A stretch of 64,000 nt of DNA, from contig JAJLRJ010000014.1 of NCBI GenBank assembly GCA_024195265.1, positions 21,951,509 through 22,015,508 of the forward strand, read 5' to 3'. Positions 10,311 to 21,972 of this stretch are shown one piece after another. The translations under genes and the position numbers were made by a program. Source of the DNA: Dendrophyllia cribrosa. Taxonomy: Eukaryota; Cnidaria; Anthozoa; Scleractinia; Dendrophylliidae. The notes below the pieces were generated by a model, which made no database searches, had not been told where the DNA came from, and worked only from the letters and a program-made list of their open reading frames with translations. Position 1 is the first letter of the stretch. Each line of letters begins with the position of its first letter.

Positions 10311-11198
10311 TCACTCCTGTTTGATTTGTTTGATGTCAGTTATTAGCTCACTGATACTACATGTAACAACACTGTCATGTTTTTTGTAAGTAAACATCCC
10401 TTTCATGTGTGTTTGTTTGTGTTTCTTAAGACTTCCCGCTAGAGTAAAACATTTGCCACAATGGTCACATTCAAAAGGTTTCTCTCCACTGTGTATTCTT
10501 TTATGTCCCTTTAGACTTCCTGATTGACTAAAGCATTTGCCACACTGGTGGCATTCAAAAGGTTTTTCTCCACTGTGTGTTCGTTTGTGCTTCTTTCGAT
10601 GTCCTGCTTGAGAAAAACATTTGCCACACTGGTGGCACTCAAAAGGTTTCTCTCCATTGTGAGTTCGTTTGTGTCGCTTTAGATTTCCTGCATGAGTAAA
10701 ACATTTGCCACAGTGGTCACATTCAAAAGGTTTTTCTCCACTGTGTGTTCGTTTGTGTTCCTGTAGATGTCCTACTTGAGTAAAACACTTGCCACACTGG
10801 TGGCACTCAAAAGGTTTTTCTCCACTGTGTGTTCGTTTGTGCTTCTTTAGATGTCCTGCTTGAGAAAAACATTTGCCACACTGGTGGCACTCAAAAGGTT
10901 TCTCTCCATTGTGAGTTCGTTTGTGTCGCTTTAGATTTCCTGCATGAGTAAAACATTTGCCACAGTGGTCACATTCAAAAGGTTTTTCTCCACTGTGTGT
11001 TCGTTTGTGTTCCTGTAGATGTCCTACTTGAGTAAAACACTTGCCACACTGGTGGCACTCAAAAGGTTTTTCTCCACTGTGTGTTCGTTTGTGATTCTTT
11101 AGATTTCCTGCATGAGTAAAACATTTGCCACAGTGGTCACATTCAAAAGGCTTCTCCCCACAGTGTTCAATCTTGTGCAACTTCAGATTTCCTGCCAT
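10311..11198 (-). CDS. C2H2 zinc-finger protein, copy B (9 fingers)
   Basis: Nine complete C2H2 fingers follow a partial one ([13 protein letters not shown]) and end in the family tail [16 protein letters not shown]. Fingers use FECxxCGKCF...H-x3-H with HSGEKP linkers, the pattern of nuclear DNA-binding proteins. Helix residues -1/3/6 include H-N-R, Q-H-E and Q-H-K. Fingers 2-4 and 5-7 are a near-exact 252-bp tandem duplication; the only clear change is a conserved Leu to Arg in finger 7 (GHRKKH), which would hurt its fold. The listed ATG lies inside the shortened first finger: its CSQC pair is read in frame just upstream, with a stop before it, so a 5' exon is probably missing. No effector domain is seen. 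Confidence 0.8.
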   Translation of the reverse strand: MAGNLKLHKIEHCGEKPFECDHCGKCFTHAGNLKNHKRTHSGEKPFECHQCGKCFTQVGHLQEHKRTHSGEKPFECDHCGKCFTHAGNLKRHKRTHNGEKPFECHQCGKCFSQAGHLKKHKRTHSGEKPFECHQCGKCFTQVGHLQEHKRTHSGEKPFECDHCGKCFTHAGNLKRHKRTHNGEKPFECHQCGKCFSQAGHRKKHKRTHSGEKPFECHQCGKCFSQSGSLKGHKRIHSGEKPFECDHCGKCFTLAGSLKKHKQTHMKGMFTYKKHDSVVTCSISELITDIKQIKQE

Positions 11199-11994
11199 TT
11201 TATCACACTGGCTGCACTGGTTTGACCACCTTTATGTCACCTGCTTGATTCATACATTATTTTGCAACAGTTTTTACATTTTAAATTCGTCTCTCCATGA
11301 AGAGACATTCCTACATTTCTGAGACTCACAGTCCAAATAAAATTTGCAGCCATTATGCAATGTTATCATCTGCATGTTCTATAATTTTGAGCATTAATCT
11401 GAAATTGAAGCAAATAAAAGACATTATTTCCAAACAGCCTTTTAGCCAGAAATTGAAAAGTGGCCGTCCTGAATATATCTCCCATCATAAATTTTTAAAG
11501 GATTAGGTGCAATTAGGGGCTTGTTTTTCCCATTTTCTTTTTCTTTTTGCCATAATACTTAGTACCGTCACTGAATACCTCTTTAACTGATAGACAGAGG
11601 TACAGTGTATATAATGTGCCATCTTAGATCTTGGGAGTATGGTGCAGGCATACTGCGAACCACGACGGTCGTCACACACACAGCATCGTCAAGCAATAGT
11701 CCTCCCCCAGAATGCACCGAGAGTAATGAATGACCAAACACCAATCCACAACAGCAACCTTTTTTGATTTAGGTGTATACAATTCAAAAAGTCTAAAACC
11801 CATTTAAATATAAATACCTAAATATTAAGATATAAATAAAATCAATAAATGCTAACTATGAGAGACTGTTGATAAAATCCTATGGTGTGACCATTCAAAC
11901 GAAACCACTTTGGCATGGTGCTTTTTGTATTACAATATTTCACAAAATGAATCAGAAAACAACCTTCTGCCCCCACCCCCACCCCCCTTAGCTA

Positions 11995-12259
11995 CAATTA
12001 GCTGCAAAACTGTTGAGACACTCTCACAAAAAAACACTCACTTTTATAAAAAATGATGCCTCGAAAAACAAAAGAACAATATATTTCCCTCACAACCCCC
12101 CCTCCCCCGTTCAATGTTGTTAGCCAAAGTTTTGGACATGGCGCCGGTCACAAAACAACATTGATGAGGGGGGAGGGGTAAGGAAAGGTAGCAATAGTGC
12201 ACTTCTTCCAAAAAAGCACTTGTGAATGAAAGTGTCTCAACTACTTTTGCAGCTAATTG
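11995..12259. mobile_element. 265-bp MITE, left copy
   Basis: It has its own inverted ends, CAATTAGCTGCAAAA and TTTTGCAGCTAATTG, continuing with mismatches to about 28 bp. It looks identical to 13636-13900 by eye. There is no gene inside. Confidence 0.75.
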
Positions 12260-12486
12260 TCTGAATATATACTAACTTCTGTAAACGATTGCCGCAAGCT
12301 CTCCAGGCCTACAGGTATGCGAGTAGCAGCAATAGATTGAGAAAAGACCGTTTTATTATATTTGTCGCGTGAGGGGGTAAAAATATATTCGAATATCATT
12401 AAAAATGAGAACGCAAAAATGTTCGAAAATCGAAGTTCGTCAGTAACACAACAATAGAAGTTGATATCAACGGTGATTTCAAAGTT

Positions 12487-12711
12487 ATGTTTTTTACCAG
12501 CCAAATAGATGCCACTACGAGGGTATATATAAAATTTTTAAAAGAAAACAGTTATCTTACAGTGAAAGAAATCACACAAAAATGCTCCGTGTCTCGCGCG
12601 ACGGTTTACAGATGCTTGAATGCCGAGAAAAAAATCGAAAACAAAAAGGCCAGGGAGACCTCGAAAAATCACACTGGCGTGACTGTTCTTTGTGCCTGCG
12701 CAAAATACTAA
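12487..12711 (+). pseudogene. Tc1/mariner transposase N-terminal fragment (frameshifted)
   Basis: The 74-residue frame contains a helix-turn-helix, LTVKEITQKCSVSRATVYR, typical of the DNA-binding end of Tc1/mariner transposases. Shortly after it, in another frame, the DNA encodes GRPRKITLA, the basic GRPR linker that sits between the two HTH motifs in this family. The gene is therefore shifted by one base and stops soon afterwards. No DDE/D catalytic core was found before 13635, so the element cannot make its own transposase. Confidence 0.65.
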
Positions 12712-13635
12712 TCTATGTTTCTGTTGGTTCAATTTTCTTCTTATGACCAACTCACAAGCATCCATCCTTAAACAACATGTGTAACTAATAAACGATCTCA
12801 ATTAAATTGTGATATATTGCATTGTTGTAATTTGCTGACGGTACACCCGTGTGAGACGGTCTACCATCGAAAGTATAAAGGATATGTTTTATACTCTATA
12901 TATTTCTGTTGGTAGACCGTGGTAGTCCGTGGTAGATCGTTATATATCATCATATATTGTCATATAGCTTAGTGTAAAGCTAAAGCCAGAGTACAATATG
13001 GAAATGCACAACAAAAATTATTATACCCCGCACTTTGCATTCGAATTAATGCAAGTTCACCTTATAGGCTGCAGTGCACCATATACAAATTTTGCCACCG
13101 CAAGAGCAATTCCCGAAAGGGTTTCATTTTTGTCATTAGTGTTTAATATCACTACTAATCAGCAGTATTAAATTTATAGAGGTATGCATTCCTGCGTTTG
13201 GCATGGTGATATGCAAATTAGCAAATTTTCAGTACCCGATCACTATGTCAGGTATCGCATAATTGAGCACTTTTTCTCTACTTTTCGAGTCCATTCCGCT
13301 CAATTGCAACACCTTAAACGCGAATTTACTCTCAAAATAGTTCACCTATGTTGCTATATGGCTACAAAAACATCTAAAACCCGTGAATTTGAATGCAACA
13401 CAAAACGTCAAGCGTATATTGAAGCATATACCATTTCGAATGCATTAATTAGTGCAATTTGTGTCGAATGCAAACACGAAAAAACCCAGTTATTCTCTTG
13501 CCATTTTAGAATTCGTAGCATGGTGAATATTAGAGCTGGATTTTTTCAAACACCCTGTAGTCATGCAAAACTTACACAAGTTTCAACATGAATAGCCTTG
13601 TCCGTTGTAAGTTATTAAGCAGTGAACGCCTCAGA
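12712..13635. other. Interior of composite element, no clear gene
   Basis: The region is AT-rich. GGTCTACCA and TGGTAGACC near 12860 and 12912 can pair. A 135-residue plus-strand frame at 13184-13591 contains scattered Cys and His but matches no family I recognise and may be chance. Confidence 0.4.
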
Positions 13636-13900
13636 CAATTAGCTGCAAAACTGTTGAGACACTCTCACAAAAAAACACTCACTTTTATAAAAAATGATGC
13701 CTCGAAAAACAAAAGAACAATATATTTCCCTCACAACCCCCCCTCCCCCGTTCAATGTTGTTAGCCAAAGTTTTGGACATGGCGCCGGTCACAAAACAAC
13801 ATTGATGAGGGGGGAGGGGTAAGGAAAGGTAGCAATAGTGCACTTCTTCCAAAAAAGCACTTGTGAATGAAAGTGTCTCAACTACTTTTGCAGCTAATTG
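13636..13900. mobile_element. 265-bp MITE, right copy
   Basis: By eye identical to 11995-12259 and in direct orientation, bounded by the same short inverted ends. The identity implies a very recent doubling or gene conversion. Confidence 0.75.
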
Positions 13901-14342
13901 TAGCTACGCATTTTGCTCCACTACCCCTCCCCCCCCCCCCAACCCTCCCCTTCCTCCAATGCATCTCCATGGGTAAGGCAGACTATTACCTATTGCATTT
14001 GGAATGGGCAAAATATATGCGCAAGCCTTATGTGCTGGTCAGGGGAATCACCAAGAAAAGTTTATAATGGAGTGATGCAGTGAGTGAGTGAGTGAAAACT
14101 TGCATATTTGCCACCATCTGTGGTAACCCGTTCAAGATGCTTTGCATATTCACAAGTTAAAAATGCCAACCCTCACTAGGAGCGTCTGCCGACAGTGGTC
14201 AAAGTGGAGCAACAGGAAATATCTACAACTGCTTTTCATGATAAATGCATCGGCTAAATTGTAGAATACCCAGCCCACGTTTTTGCATCTCACTAAATAA
14301 AAATAGTGCCTATTGTTATTTGCCTCGTCCTGCAAAGCTAAT

Positions 14343-15423
14343 GTACCAGTCAATTCCAAGACCGCCCATCCCCCCCCCCCCCCCCCCCCCCCCCCCGGGC
14401 ATACCCCGGGCATTTGACGAGAGGTTAGCTCCGCATAGTGGGGCATTTGGCATGAAACGAGGCCCGACGGGGCGGGCATTTGACTTCAACAAAAACGTTG
14501 GTCAGCGGTCGCAAGGTATTAAAAATTTAATAGTCATATTTTATAATATTCCGTCGCCATGAGTGGCAGCATGATTCATTGAATTTGCTCGATTTATCTT
14601 TCATCATGATTCTTTAATAAATTAATAAAGCACAATGGTTATGAAACCTGAGAAATGTCTCTGTTCGATGTTTCTGTTATCATTTTTTGGCCTTAAAATC
14701 AGACAGACAGTATAACTATTAAAACTGCAGCGGAGTATAACTAAGTTGCAATATCGTTCTATTTTTTTCGCTGAAACTAAATCTAGCTAAGAGATATATA
14801 AACAACAGACAACAGCACAAGCAAAGATTGCAAGATATTTAAAGTGAACATGAAAGATAATATACGATTTATATTTTGGTCGAATTCAAAACCACAACTG
14901 AAATAGCGGCATGCATCTTACAGCGTACGTGATCTCACCTCGAAAACAATCCGAACAGCACCAGTTTATAGATTTGTCTTGGCAAGTCTACAAAAATAAT
15001 GTTAAAGAAAACCATCCAGATCGGCTAAAAATTGTTTTGACTTCGCAAATAGCGTTTAAGAACAACTTCAGACTTTACCGATACAGGCTTCGTTGGCACC
15101 GAAGTTGCCAACTGCGTTTCAAAGTTTGCAATTTGATTGGCAAACTGACAAATGTAATTGACAACTTCGCAACGTAGTATCAAATTTCCCAACAAACTTG
15201 GCAAATGGCGCGGCCAAAGTAAGCTGAAATCCACTGTAACTTGTTACTTTAATCCCTCCTTGCCCGGACGGTGGGGCATTTGACGCTCTGTGAAGCCCTG
15301 CCCGGTGGGGCATTTGACCGTATAAACTGCCCACATAGTGGGGCATTTGACAATTTTTTTTAAAAAAGTCAAATGCCCGGGGGTTTGCCCGGGGGGGGGA
15401 TGGGCGGTCTTGGAATTGACTGG
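14343..15423. mobile_element. TIR element with subterminal GGGGCATTTGAC repeats (unit 2)
   Basis: This is the unit-2 counterpart of 5945-7016, with a longer poly-C run near the left end (about 14370-14396) and a slightly shortened right end. It encodes no transposase. Confidence 0.6.
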
Positions 15424-16027
15424 ACACATGAAAATGAAAATGAACTGATAAAATCATATGCCAATGGCTTTAAAAATCTACGCCAAGCAGCAAAATTCTA
15501 TGCAGCCTGAAGAATGAGTCAATCAACGAACACACGCCAGAATACCAAAGACTGGAATAGTACGCCACAACCTTTTAAAACCACGTCGAAGATCTTCGGT
15601 GTGACACACACGGAATGCAGACTGAAAACCTCTTCACATCGAAGGAAAGATAACGAGTAACGTTTAAATGTACCTGGGACAATTACCTAACACCCTTTTA
15701 ACATATTCTCGTGTACTTTTCTTACCTAAACTGAGGCAAAACAATGAATAAAGTGAGCTGCGAAGACTTCAAACCACGATCATACGACGACCTTGAACAC
15801 TAGTGCCCAGTCTGTTATCCGATGTTGCCATCACGCAATCGTCGCCTCACAACATTGAATAATTTTATGGATAAGAGGGGTTTGCAACCCGGGACATAAA
15901 ATTGACGGGGGTGCCCGTGGGAAAGGTACCAGAATCTTGTTTGATGGGTGTGGCTCAAATGAATTTTTACTTCTAAGAGGTACCAATTCTAAAACACATG
16001 CCATATTCTGTCATATTTTTTCGGCTT

Positions 16028-16176
16028 TATAGGTGGTTTTCATGTTACGTCATCGCCGCCATGCTGGTGGACATAAACAATAGTTCTCTCATTAGCTCCT
16101 TTTGTTCGTCCACCAGCATCTGTTCGTTTCACTATTGTTATCTATGTCTCTAGAGATTGATTGCAAACCACCTATA
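16028..16176. mobile_element. MITE, single copy (unit 2)
   Basis: 149 bp matching 7747-7895, with ends TATAGGTGG and CCACCTATA. The single copy here contrasts with the tandem pair in unit 1. Confidence 0.6.
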
Positions 16177-17470
16177 CCCTAAAAGGTACAGCGATAACTA
16201 GGTTCGACGCCGGGAGAACGCAAGCCTAATCAAGCCTTACTTGTTAAAATGCGGATTCTTATTGCAGGTGTTTAATCTAATGTACATTTTGGTTGTCCTG
16301 TGTGATACGAGCAGAAAAAAATCGAGATTTTTGTTAGGATAGTAATGGGAATGAGGATATGATGGGAATGCGGATATGGAGGAGACATAAACCTGTACAA
16401 ACCAGACATAATCTAGTATAAACCAGACATAAAAGCAATAAAACCATAACATGTTGAAACAGGAAATGAAAAAAAGTTTAGAATAATTTTCAGTAAATCT
16501 ATTAATAAATAGTAATTATAACTTATGGCATTTTGACTCTTGTGTGGTTTTCTTTATCGAAGCAATTCAACCACTTGGTCCACTGTGCCTTTGAAGAACT
16601 AGAGTTAAGACTTAAATAGTTGTTTATTACCATCACAACCAAGACTCATGCAGCTCAATAAAGATTTATTGCAATATACAAAACCACTGCTACTGAGCAA
16701 CCCAGAAACCGGGAGTGGTGCACGTGGGTGGGTTGACTCACTTACAAGGATGACAAAGGACGAACTGATAACTACAAGATACTACTAACAGTTCTTCAAC
16801 TTAATGTCCACGTAGCAGATTTAAGGAAAATTCCTTTGGCTAGGGTTACAAATACTAATTAATACTTTTAACGTCAATCATGCACTAAAACCCTCAGTTT
16901 AATACTGTTACAGTCCAGTAATACTGTATGTTTAATGTTTAAGTAATGTCGTGTACAATTATGGCAGTACCAAATAAAGAAATTAAAATTATAAATCACG
17001 CTCCTTGACTGCACCAAAATACTGTGCAAGGCTGTGCTCTTAGAAGAATCATAGAGAGCCCAAAGGCTCCCAGCCTGGGGTGCCCCGCTCTTATTGATAC
17101 ACTGTAGTTATGTTTTTGCTTTTTTATTTAAGACATCATCTGTTTAAAATTTCAAGACCCCCCTCCATAACAAAAAAAATTCCCCAGGACACCCCCCCCC
17201 CCCCCCCCCCCCCCCCCCCTTTTGCAGTGGCTAAAATTTCAGGTCCCCCATTTTCTCACCCATCCCCCCCTTCCCATAAATAATGAACGATCCCTAAAAA
17301 TCAAAATTTGAAAAAACTACAAATAGCACCATGCAAAAGGACTGCTGAAGAGGTTTCATTTGAATGGACACACCATAGGATTTCATTGACAGACTCAAAA
17401 GTTAGAACTACACTACATAACTGACTCTGGGAGTGAAAGGGTTAAACTTTGAATGTGGTTGCCACCAGAA

Positions 17471-17704
17471 TGAAAGAGCTTAATTTTTTGGTACTCCCAC
17501 CAAGCCAGCTAGCATTTTCTATATGTCTAGGATAAGGAATATCAAGTCAATAGGGCAATTTAAAAGGGAAATAAACCGACTATTTCACTCATTGGTTTCC
17601 CACTCGGCAACCTTGTAAAACAGTAAGTGAAGTGTATATATATTTTTAATGATATAATTGTCACTTTTTATATACTGAATGATTTTACCGAGTTTAAATA
17701 AAGT

Positions 17705-17736
<32 letters not shown>

Positions 17737-17752
17737 TGTATGTATGTATAGA
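17471..17752 (+). mobile_element. LINE 3' end with expanded (TATG)n tail (unit 2)
   Basis: Counterpart of 9180-9444. The tail at 17707-17750 has several more TATG repeats than unit 1, a slippage difference accumulated since duplication. Confidence 0.55.
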
Positions 17753-18597
17753 AAACACCTGGAACTAATTACCGCTAAAAAATTGGGGGGGGGGGGGGGG
17801 CGGAGATCCTTTCCTGTATCTGACTCTTTTTAGATTTTTTAAATTGCATTTTACTTAGGTAAATAATACTTATTGAAGACAGCAGATGGCCCTGTGAGCC
17901 TTTGTAAAACCATTGATGGGCTGTACACATTTGTGTAAGCTGGGCTGGAAAAAGCACACCGCCCTACTGCAATAGCGTACGTCCTTGTTAAATTTTAAAT
18001 TAAATTAATTAAATTTAAATTAAATTTAAAATGTTAAAATTTCAAAAACTTTTGTCTCCAGATTGGTCATATGATAAAATACTTATTGACTAAGTTAAGT
18101 TGAGCTAGATGTGAAAATATTTGGCTCTCTGCCATGGTGCATGGACCTCGCTTTCCTTTAAGTCCATATGCCATGACCTCCAGCCAAAATTTGGTTAAAA
18201 TGGGAAAATATTTAATTAATACTTTATATTTTTCCCAATAGGCCCTCCCACTCAGTCAATAAGTGCATTTTAATCAACATGTTTTGAACAGTATTAAATG
18301 AATTAGGTATTATCATATTGTATCTTTATAAAAACTCTTCACGGGAATTGAAGTAAAAGTTATCCAAAAAGTACATCTTCTCATGACCACCAGGAATAAA
18401 CATGTTATACTGGGGTGTTGTTGACATTTCTTGTGGTATTTATCTCACTAGCTCTTTCACAATTTCACTTTAATGGCTGAATGATCATTCAAAAATTACA
18501 AATTTGTCTGCCAACATTCTTTTCCAAGCAAACAGTTTGTCCCCTTATGAACTTTTGCCAGTCCAACCAAACACTTGTCAAAAGGTAATTTTAGGCT

Positions 18598-19317
18598 TCA
18601 CTCCTGTTTGATTTGTTTGATGTCAGTTATTAGCTCACTGATACTACATGTAACAACACTGTCATGTTTTTTGTAAGTAAACATCCCTTTCATGTGTGTT
18701 TGTTTGTGTTTCTTAAGACTTCCCGCTAGAGTAAAACATTTGCCACAATGGTCACATTCAAAAGGTTTCTCTCCACTGTGTATTCTTTTATGTGCCTTTA
18801 GACTTCCTGATTGACTAAAGCATTTGCCACACTGGTGGCATTCAAAAGGTTTTTCTCCACTGTGTGTTCGTTTGTGCTTCTTTAGATGTCCTGCTTGAGA
18901 AAAACATTTGCCACACTGGTCACACTCAAAAGGTTTCTCTCCATTGTGAGTTCGTTTGTGTCGCTTTAGATTTCCTGCATGAGTAAAACATTTGCCACAG
19001 TGGTCACATTCAAAAGGTTTTTCTCCACTGTGTGTTCGTTTGTGTCCCTTTAGACTTCCTGCATGAGTAAAACACTTGCCACAGTGGTCACATTCAAAAG
19101 GTTTCTCTCCATTGTGTATTCTTTTATGTCCCTTTAGACTTCCTGATTGACTAAAGCATTTGCCACACTGGCGGCACTCAAAAGGTTTTTCTCCACTGTG
19201 TGTTCGTTTGTGATTCTTTAGATGTCCTGCTTCAATAAACCATTTGCCACACTGGTCACATTCAAAAGGCTTCTCCCCACAGTGTTCAATCTTGTGCAAC
19301 TTCAGATTTCCTGCCAT
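18598..19317 (-). CDS. C2H2 zinc-finger protein, copy C (7 fingers)
   Basis: Seven complete C2H2 fingers follow the same partial finger as copy B ([13 protein letters not shown]), and the protein ends with the same tail, [16 protein letters not shown]. The finger order differs from B: it opens with [14 protein letters not shown], lacks the duplicated three-finger block and has an extra [14 protein letters not shown] finger. Predicted DNA specificity should therefore differ from its sister although the flanks are nearly identical. The block that lies upstream of A and B does not follow copy C because the duplication ends at 19628, so expression may differ. The true 5' exon was not found. Confidence 0.8.
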   Translation of the reverse strand: MAGNLKLHKIEHCGEKPFECDQCGKWFIEAGHLKNHKRTHSGEKPFECRQCGKCFSQSGSLKGHKRIHNGEKPFECDHCGKCFTHAGSLKGHKRTHSGEKPFECDHCGKCFTHAGNLKRHKRTHNGEKPFECDQCGKCFSQAGHLKKHKRTHSGEKPFECHQCGKCFSQSGSLKAHKRIHSGEKPFECDHCGKCFTLAGSLKKHKQTHMKGMFTYKKHDSVVTCSISELITDIKQIKQE

Positions 19318-19628
19318 TTTATCACACTGGCTGCACTGGTTTGACCACCTTTATGTCACCTGCTTGATTCATACATTATTTTGCAACAGTTTTTACATTT
19401 TAAATTCGTCTCTCCATGAAGAGACATTCCTACATTTCTGAGACTCACAGTCCAAATAAAATTTGCAGCCATTATGCAATGTTATCATCTGCATGTTCTA
19501 TAATTTTGAGCATTAATCTGAAATTGAAGCAAATAAAAGACATTATTTCCAAACAGGCTTTTAGCCAGAAATTGAAAAGTGGCCGTCCTGAATATATTTC
19601 CCATCATAAATTTTTAAAGGATTAGGTG

Positions 19629-20197
19629 CAATTTTCATGAATTTCTTCAAAAAGTGGGCGTCCACAGGACGCCTGGACACCCTGCTGGCTAAAAGCTTGT
19701 TTCCAAACACTTTCAATGGTGAGAATGTCCAAGTTAGAAATATAAAAAAGTCTAATAAAATACTTAATGGTCCAAAATCATGCTTTACATACTAGCAAAG
19801 AAACATGCACCTTATGTAAGTATACAGGTAGTTTTTTTTACAATTTTACTTTGGGGAATGTGTAGGAGTTTGCTAAGGTACTACAGAGATTTGTTAATGT
19901 TCGACAGTGTAGTACCACTAAGCTAGTATGATGAGGCCATGATTACTTTCAGTAAGTTTATCACTTGTGTAATCTAGAAATATCCCTCTCTCAGAACCTT
20001 GCAAAGCTCAGGGGAGGGTGTACAACAACATTTTAGTGGGGGAGGGAGAGATGGAATTTCTTATTCACCTCCTCTCCCACTGATACTCATAATACCTATG
20101 TAGAGTGTGGCCGTGCATGGTGTGGGTATCACATTTTTAAAAAGTTTCAGGCATTATCTTCCTCTTTCTTTGTGGCATGCATGCTACGGACAACCAC
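19629..20197. other. Intergenic, no gene seen
   Basis: Unique-looking DNA beyond the duplication edge. It includes a G-rich stretch (GGGGGAGGGAGAGATGG near 20038). No frame or RNA gene is supportable. Confidence 0.4.
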
Positions 20198-20239
20198 CAG
20201 TGGCGTAGCCAGCCTATAGGCCCGTAGGCCCAGGCCTAC
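20198..20239. mobile_element. hAT-like terminal sequence
   Basis: CAGTGGCGTAGCCAG at 20198-20212 has the CAG-rich start typical of many animal hAT transposon ends. No matching inverted end was found in the window, so this is a solitary or eroded terminus. Confidence 0.35.
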
Positions 20240-21696
20240 AAATTTTTCAGCTCACTTGTGTTACATTTTTATCTCCTGTAAGTTAATGTTTAACTTACAG
20301 GAGTATAATTTGGGCTAACATGCATTCTTTGTTAAGAATGTAACATGGAAATTAATAAACACGTTATTTCAAAAAAACTTCATTGTAAACGTACAGCATA
20401 CAACCATTCTCAGTCAGCAATGTCAGCTTACCTCAACTCTCTTTTCCCTTTCTTACAACGTAGTGCTATAAATAATACCAAATGTCCTGAAGCAACCAGT
20501 TTGACAAACCAGACTGGACAAACATTAAAACACATCGTAAAGGATATAAGCCAAGCGCGCTTCCAGCGTGCAAATATCTGACCCAAGTCTATATCAGGTT
20601 AGATAAGATGACATTACACATACGTTACACTTTTTGACGCTCGATACAATGAAATACATGTATATGCTGCAACATGTTCCCAAAAAAACATAGAATTCAT
20701 AATCGTACGCCTTAAAAATTATCGCTATGAAAAAGAGATATTAAACAGTAGGAATGTTACCTAACTGAAAAAAACATATTCTGCGGCATTTTTTGAAACA
20801 GCGTACCAGATTAATATATGAAATTTTAACACGCATATTTCTTCACTATGAAGGTCAAGTATTAAAATTATTGAAATAGCGAGAGCTTGAATTTTTGATA
20901 AAATACAGCCAAATAAATTCCTCTCTCTTCTAACGTTATTTAAAATCTCAGTTAACTAAATCAACCTATGGATGAGGGCCTAACATAGGGTTGGCAGGAT
21001 GCGGGATGAAAGAAAATTTGAAGGCGGGATGCGGGATGGTTAGAGGTGGGCGGGAAGCAGGAAGCTCGTTATTTTCATGGCGGGATGTGGGAATTCTTTA
21101 TTTTTCCGGGTGGGAAACGAGATGGATGACGACAGTTGCACTCGGATATTTTACCATTCTGTGAAGGAAGACTATAGTCTGGATGTTTACTTAGGTCATT
21201 TTTTAAACTGCTTTTTCTCTTTGAAATCATTTCAGAAGTCCTGATCTTTATCAATCCGACGAGTGCTAAATAAGCACCTCAGTGTCACGGTGTCGCAATT
21301 TTGTCTGAAGGAACCCATTAAAATGCTAAAACAGGAAGTATATTTTTGCTCTAAAGAGTGCCTTTTTTTAAAAGATACCATGGGTGGTTCTTTGTGGATT
21401 TGTCGTAGCAGTGGTTGGTTCTGTATTATGTGTCATTTTGACATTGAAATTTGTTTGCGATTTGGCACTAATGGCTGGTTTTGTGTCACAAAGGGCGAAA
21501 TTTCTTTTTGTGTTTCTCCTCCTGTTTAAGCGCATATGACTTTCTTCGAATTATATTTTTGATAGAGTTTTCTCTATCAGATTTCGTGGGTAACCCCTAT
21601 GTAATAGGCGTGTTTTGAAATTTGTTTTTGAAATTTTGAAGTTTGGTGTGATGAAGGGCCTGCTGTTCTCCGATAAAAAAAATTATTTGGCTCCTC

Positions 21697-21972
21697 TGTC
21701 GCGAAGACAGAGAGATAATAAGGAGACATCAAGAAGTCGACAAAGGTTCCGTTCAAATCTATATTCCAAAGAATAAGCGTCTTACAATAAACTGTAGAAA
21801 GCGGCCATGAAAGTGTTCAGAGAACCATGTGTTTCACGCGTGTGACACACGAGCCTAATCGTAATAACAGAAACCGCTGACCGCATTCGCAACGATCACA
21901 AAATAACAACAAACATGAGATAAATGTACTAAAGTCAAAATGTTCAGTTCTTATTCTAAAGTCTCTTCGACA
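21697..21972 (-). repeat. BEL1 3' LTR
   Basis: Read on the minus strand it runs TGTCGAAGAG...CGCGACA, with TG...CA ends. The polyprotein frame runs into it and stops at 21951. The neighbouring purine tract (plus TCCTCCGGGGG, from 21973) is the likely plus-strand primer. Confidence 0.9.

Larger units (their letters stand above)
5010..11513. repeat. Tandem duplication, unit 1
   Basis: This unit of about 6.5 kb aligns almost collinearly with 11516-19628. It contains, in order, the upstream block of copy A (5010-5510), a 1.07-kb TIR element, a MITE present as a tandem pair, poly-C tracts, a LINE 3' end and zinc-finger copy B. The units differ mainly by homopolymer lengths, a few small indels and the insertions listed separately. 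The duplication is therefore recent. Outside the zinc-finger frame I see no gene. Confidence 0.85.
11995..13900. mobile_element. Composite Tc1/mariner-like element flanked by two identical MITEs
   Basis: The element begins CAATTAGCTGC, ends GCAGCTAATTG and is flanked by TA (11993-11994 and 13901-13902). Unit 1 has the uninterrupted site TTAGCTAGCTACGC at about 5508, so the whole block moved in as one piece with a TA duplication, as Tc1/mariner elements do. It consists of two direct 265-bp copies around 1376 bp of unique DNA containing a transposase-like HTH frame. The inner borders carry an extra inverted TCAGA/TCTGA. Confidence 0.8.
11516..19628. repeat. Tandem duplication, unit 2
   Basis: The junction lies at about 11513-11516, where GATTAGGTGCAATT (end of unit 1) meets TTGTTTTTCCCATTTTC (start). 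The same end sequence occurs at 19620-19631, followed by unique DNA. Relative to unit 1 it has the 1.9-kb insertion at 11995-13900, a single MITE, longer (TATG)n and poly-C tracts, and a zinc-finger gene with 7 rather than 9 fingers. 11516-11994 is noncoding and matches 5010-5508; it lies upstream of copy B. Confidence 0.85.

Noticed and set aside
13184..13591. 135-codon frame in the composite element
   Set aside because: It has Cys and His residues but no zinc-finger spacing and no transposase catalytic motif. Kept only as part of the element interior.
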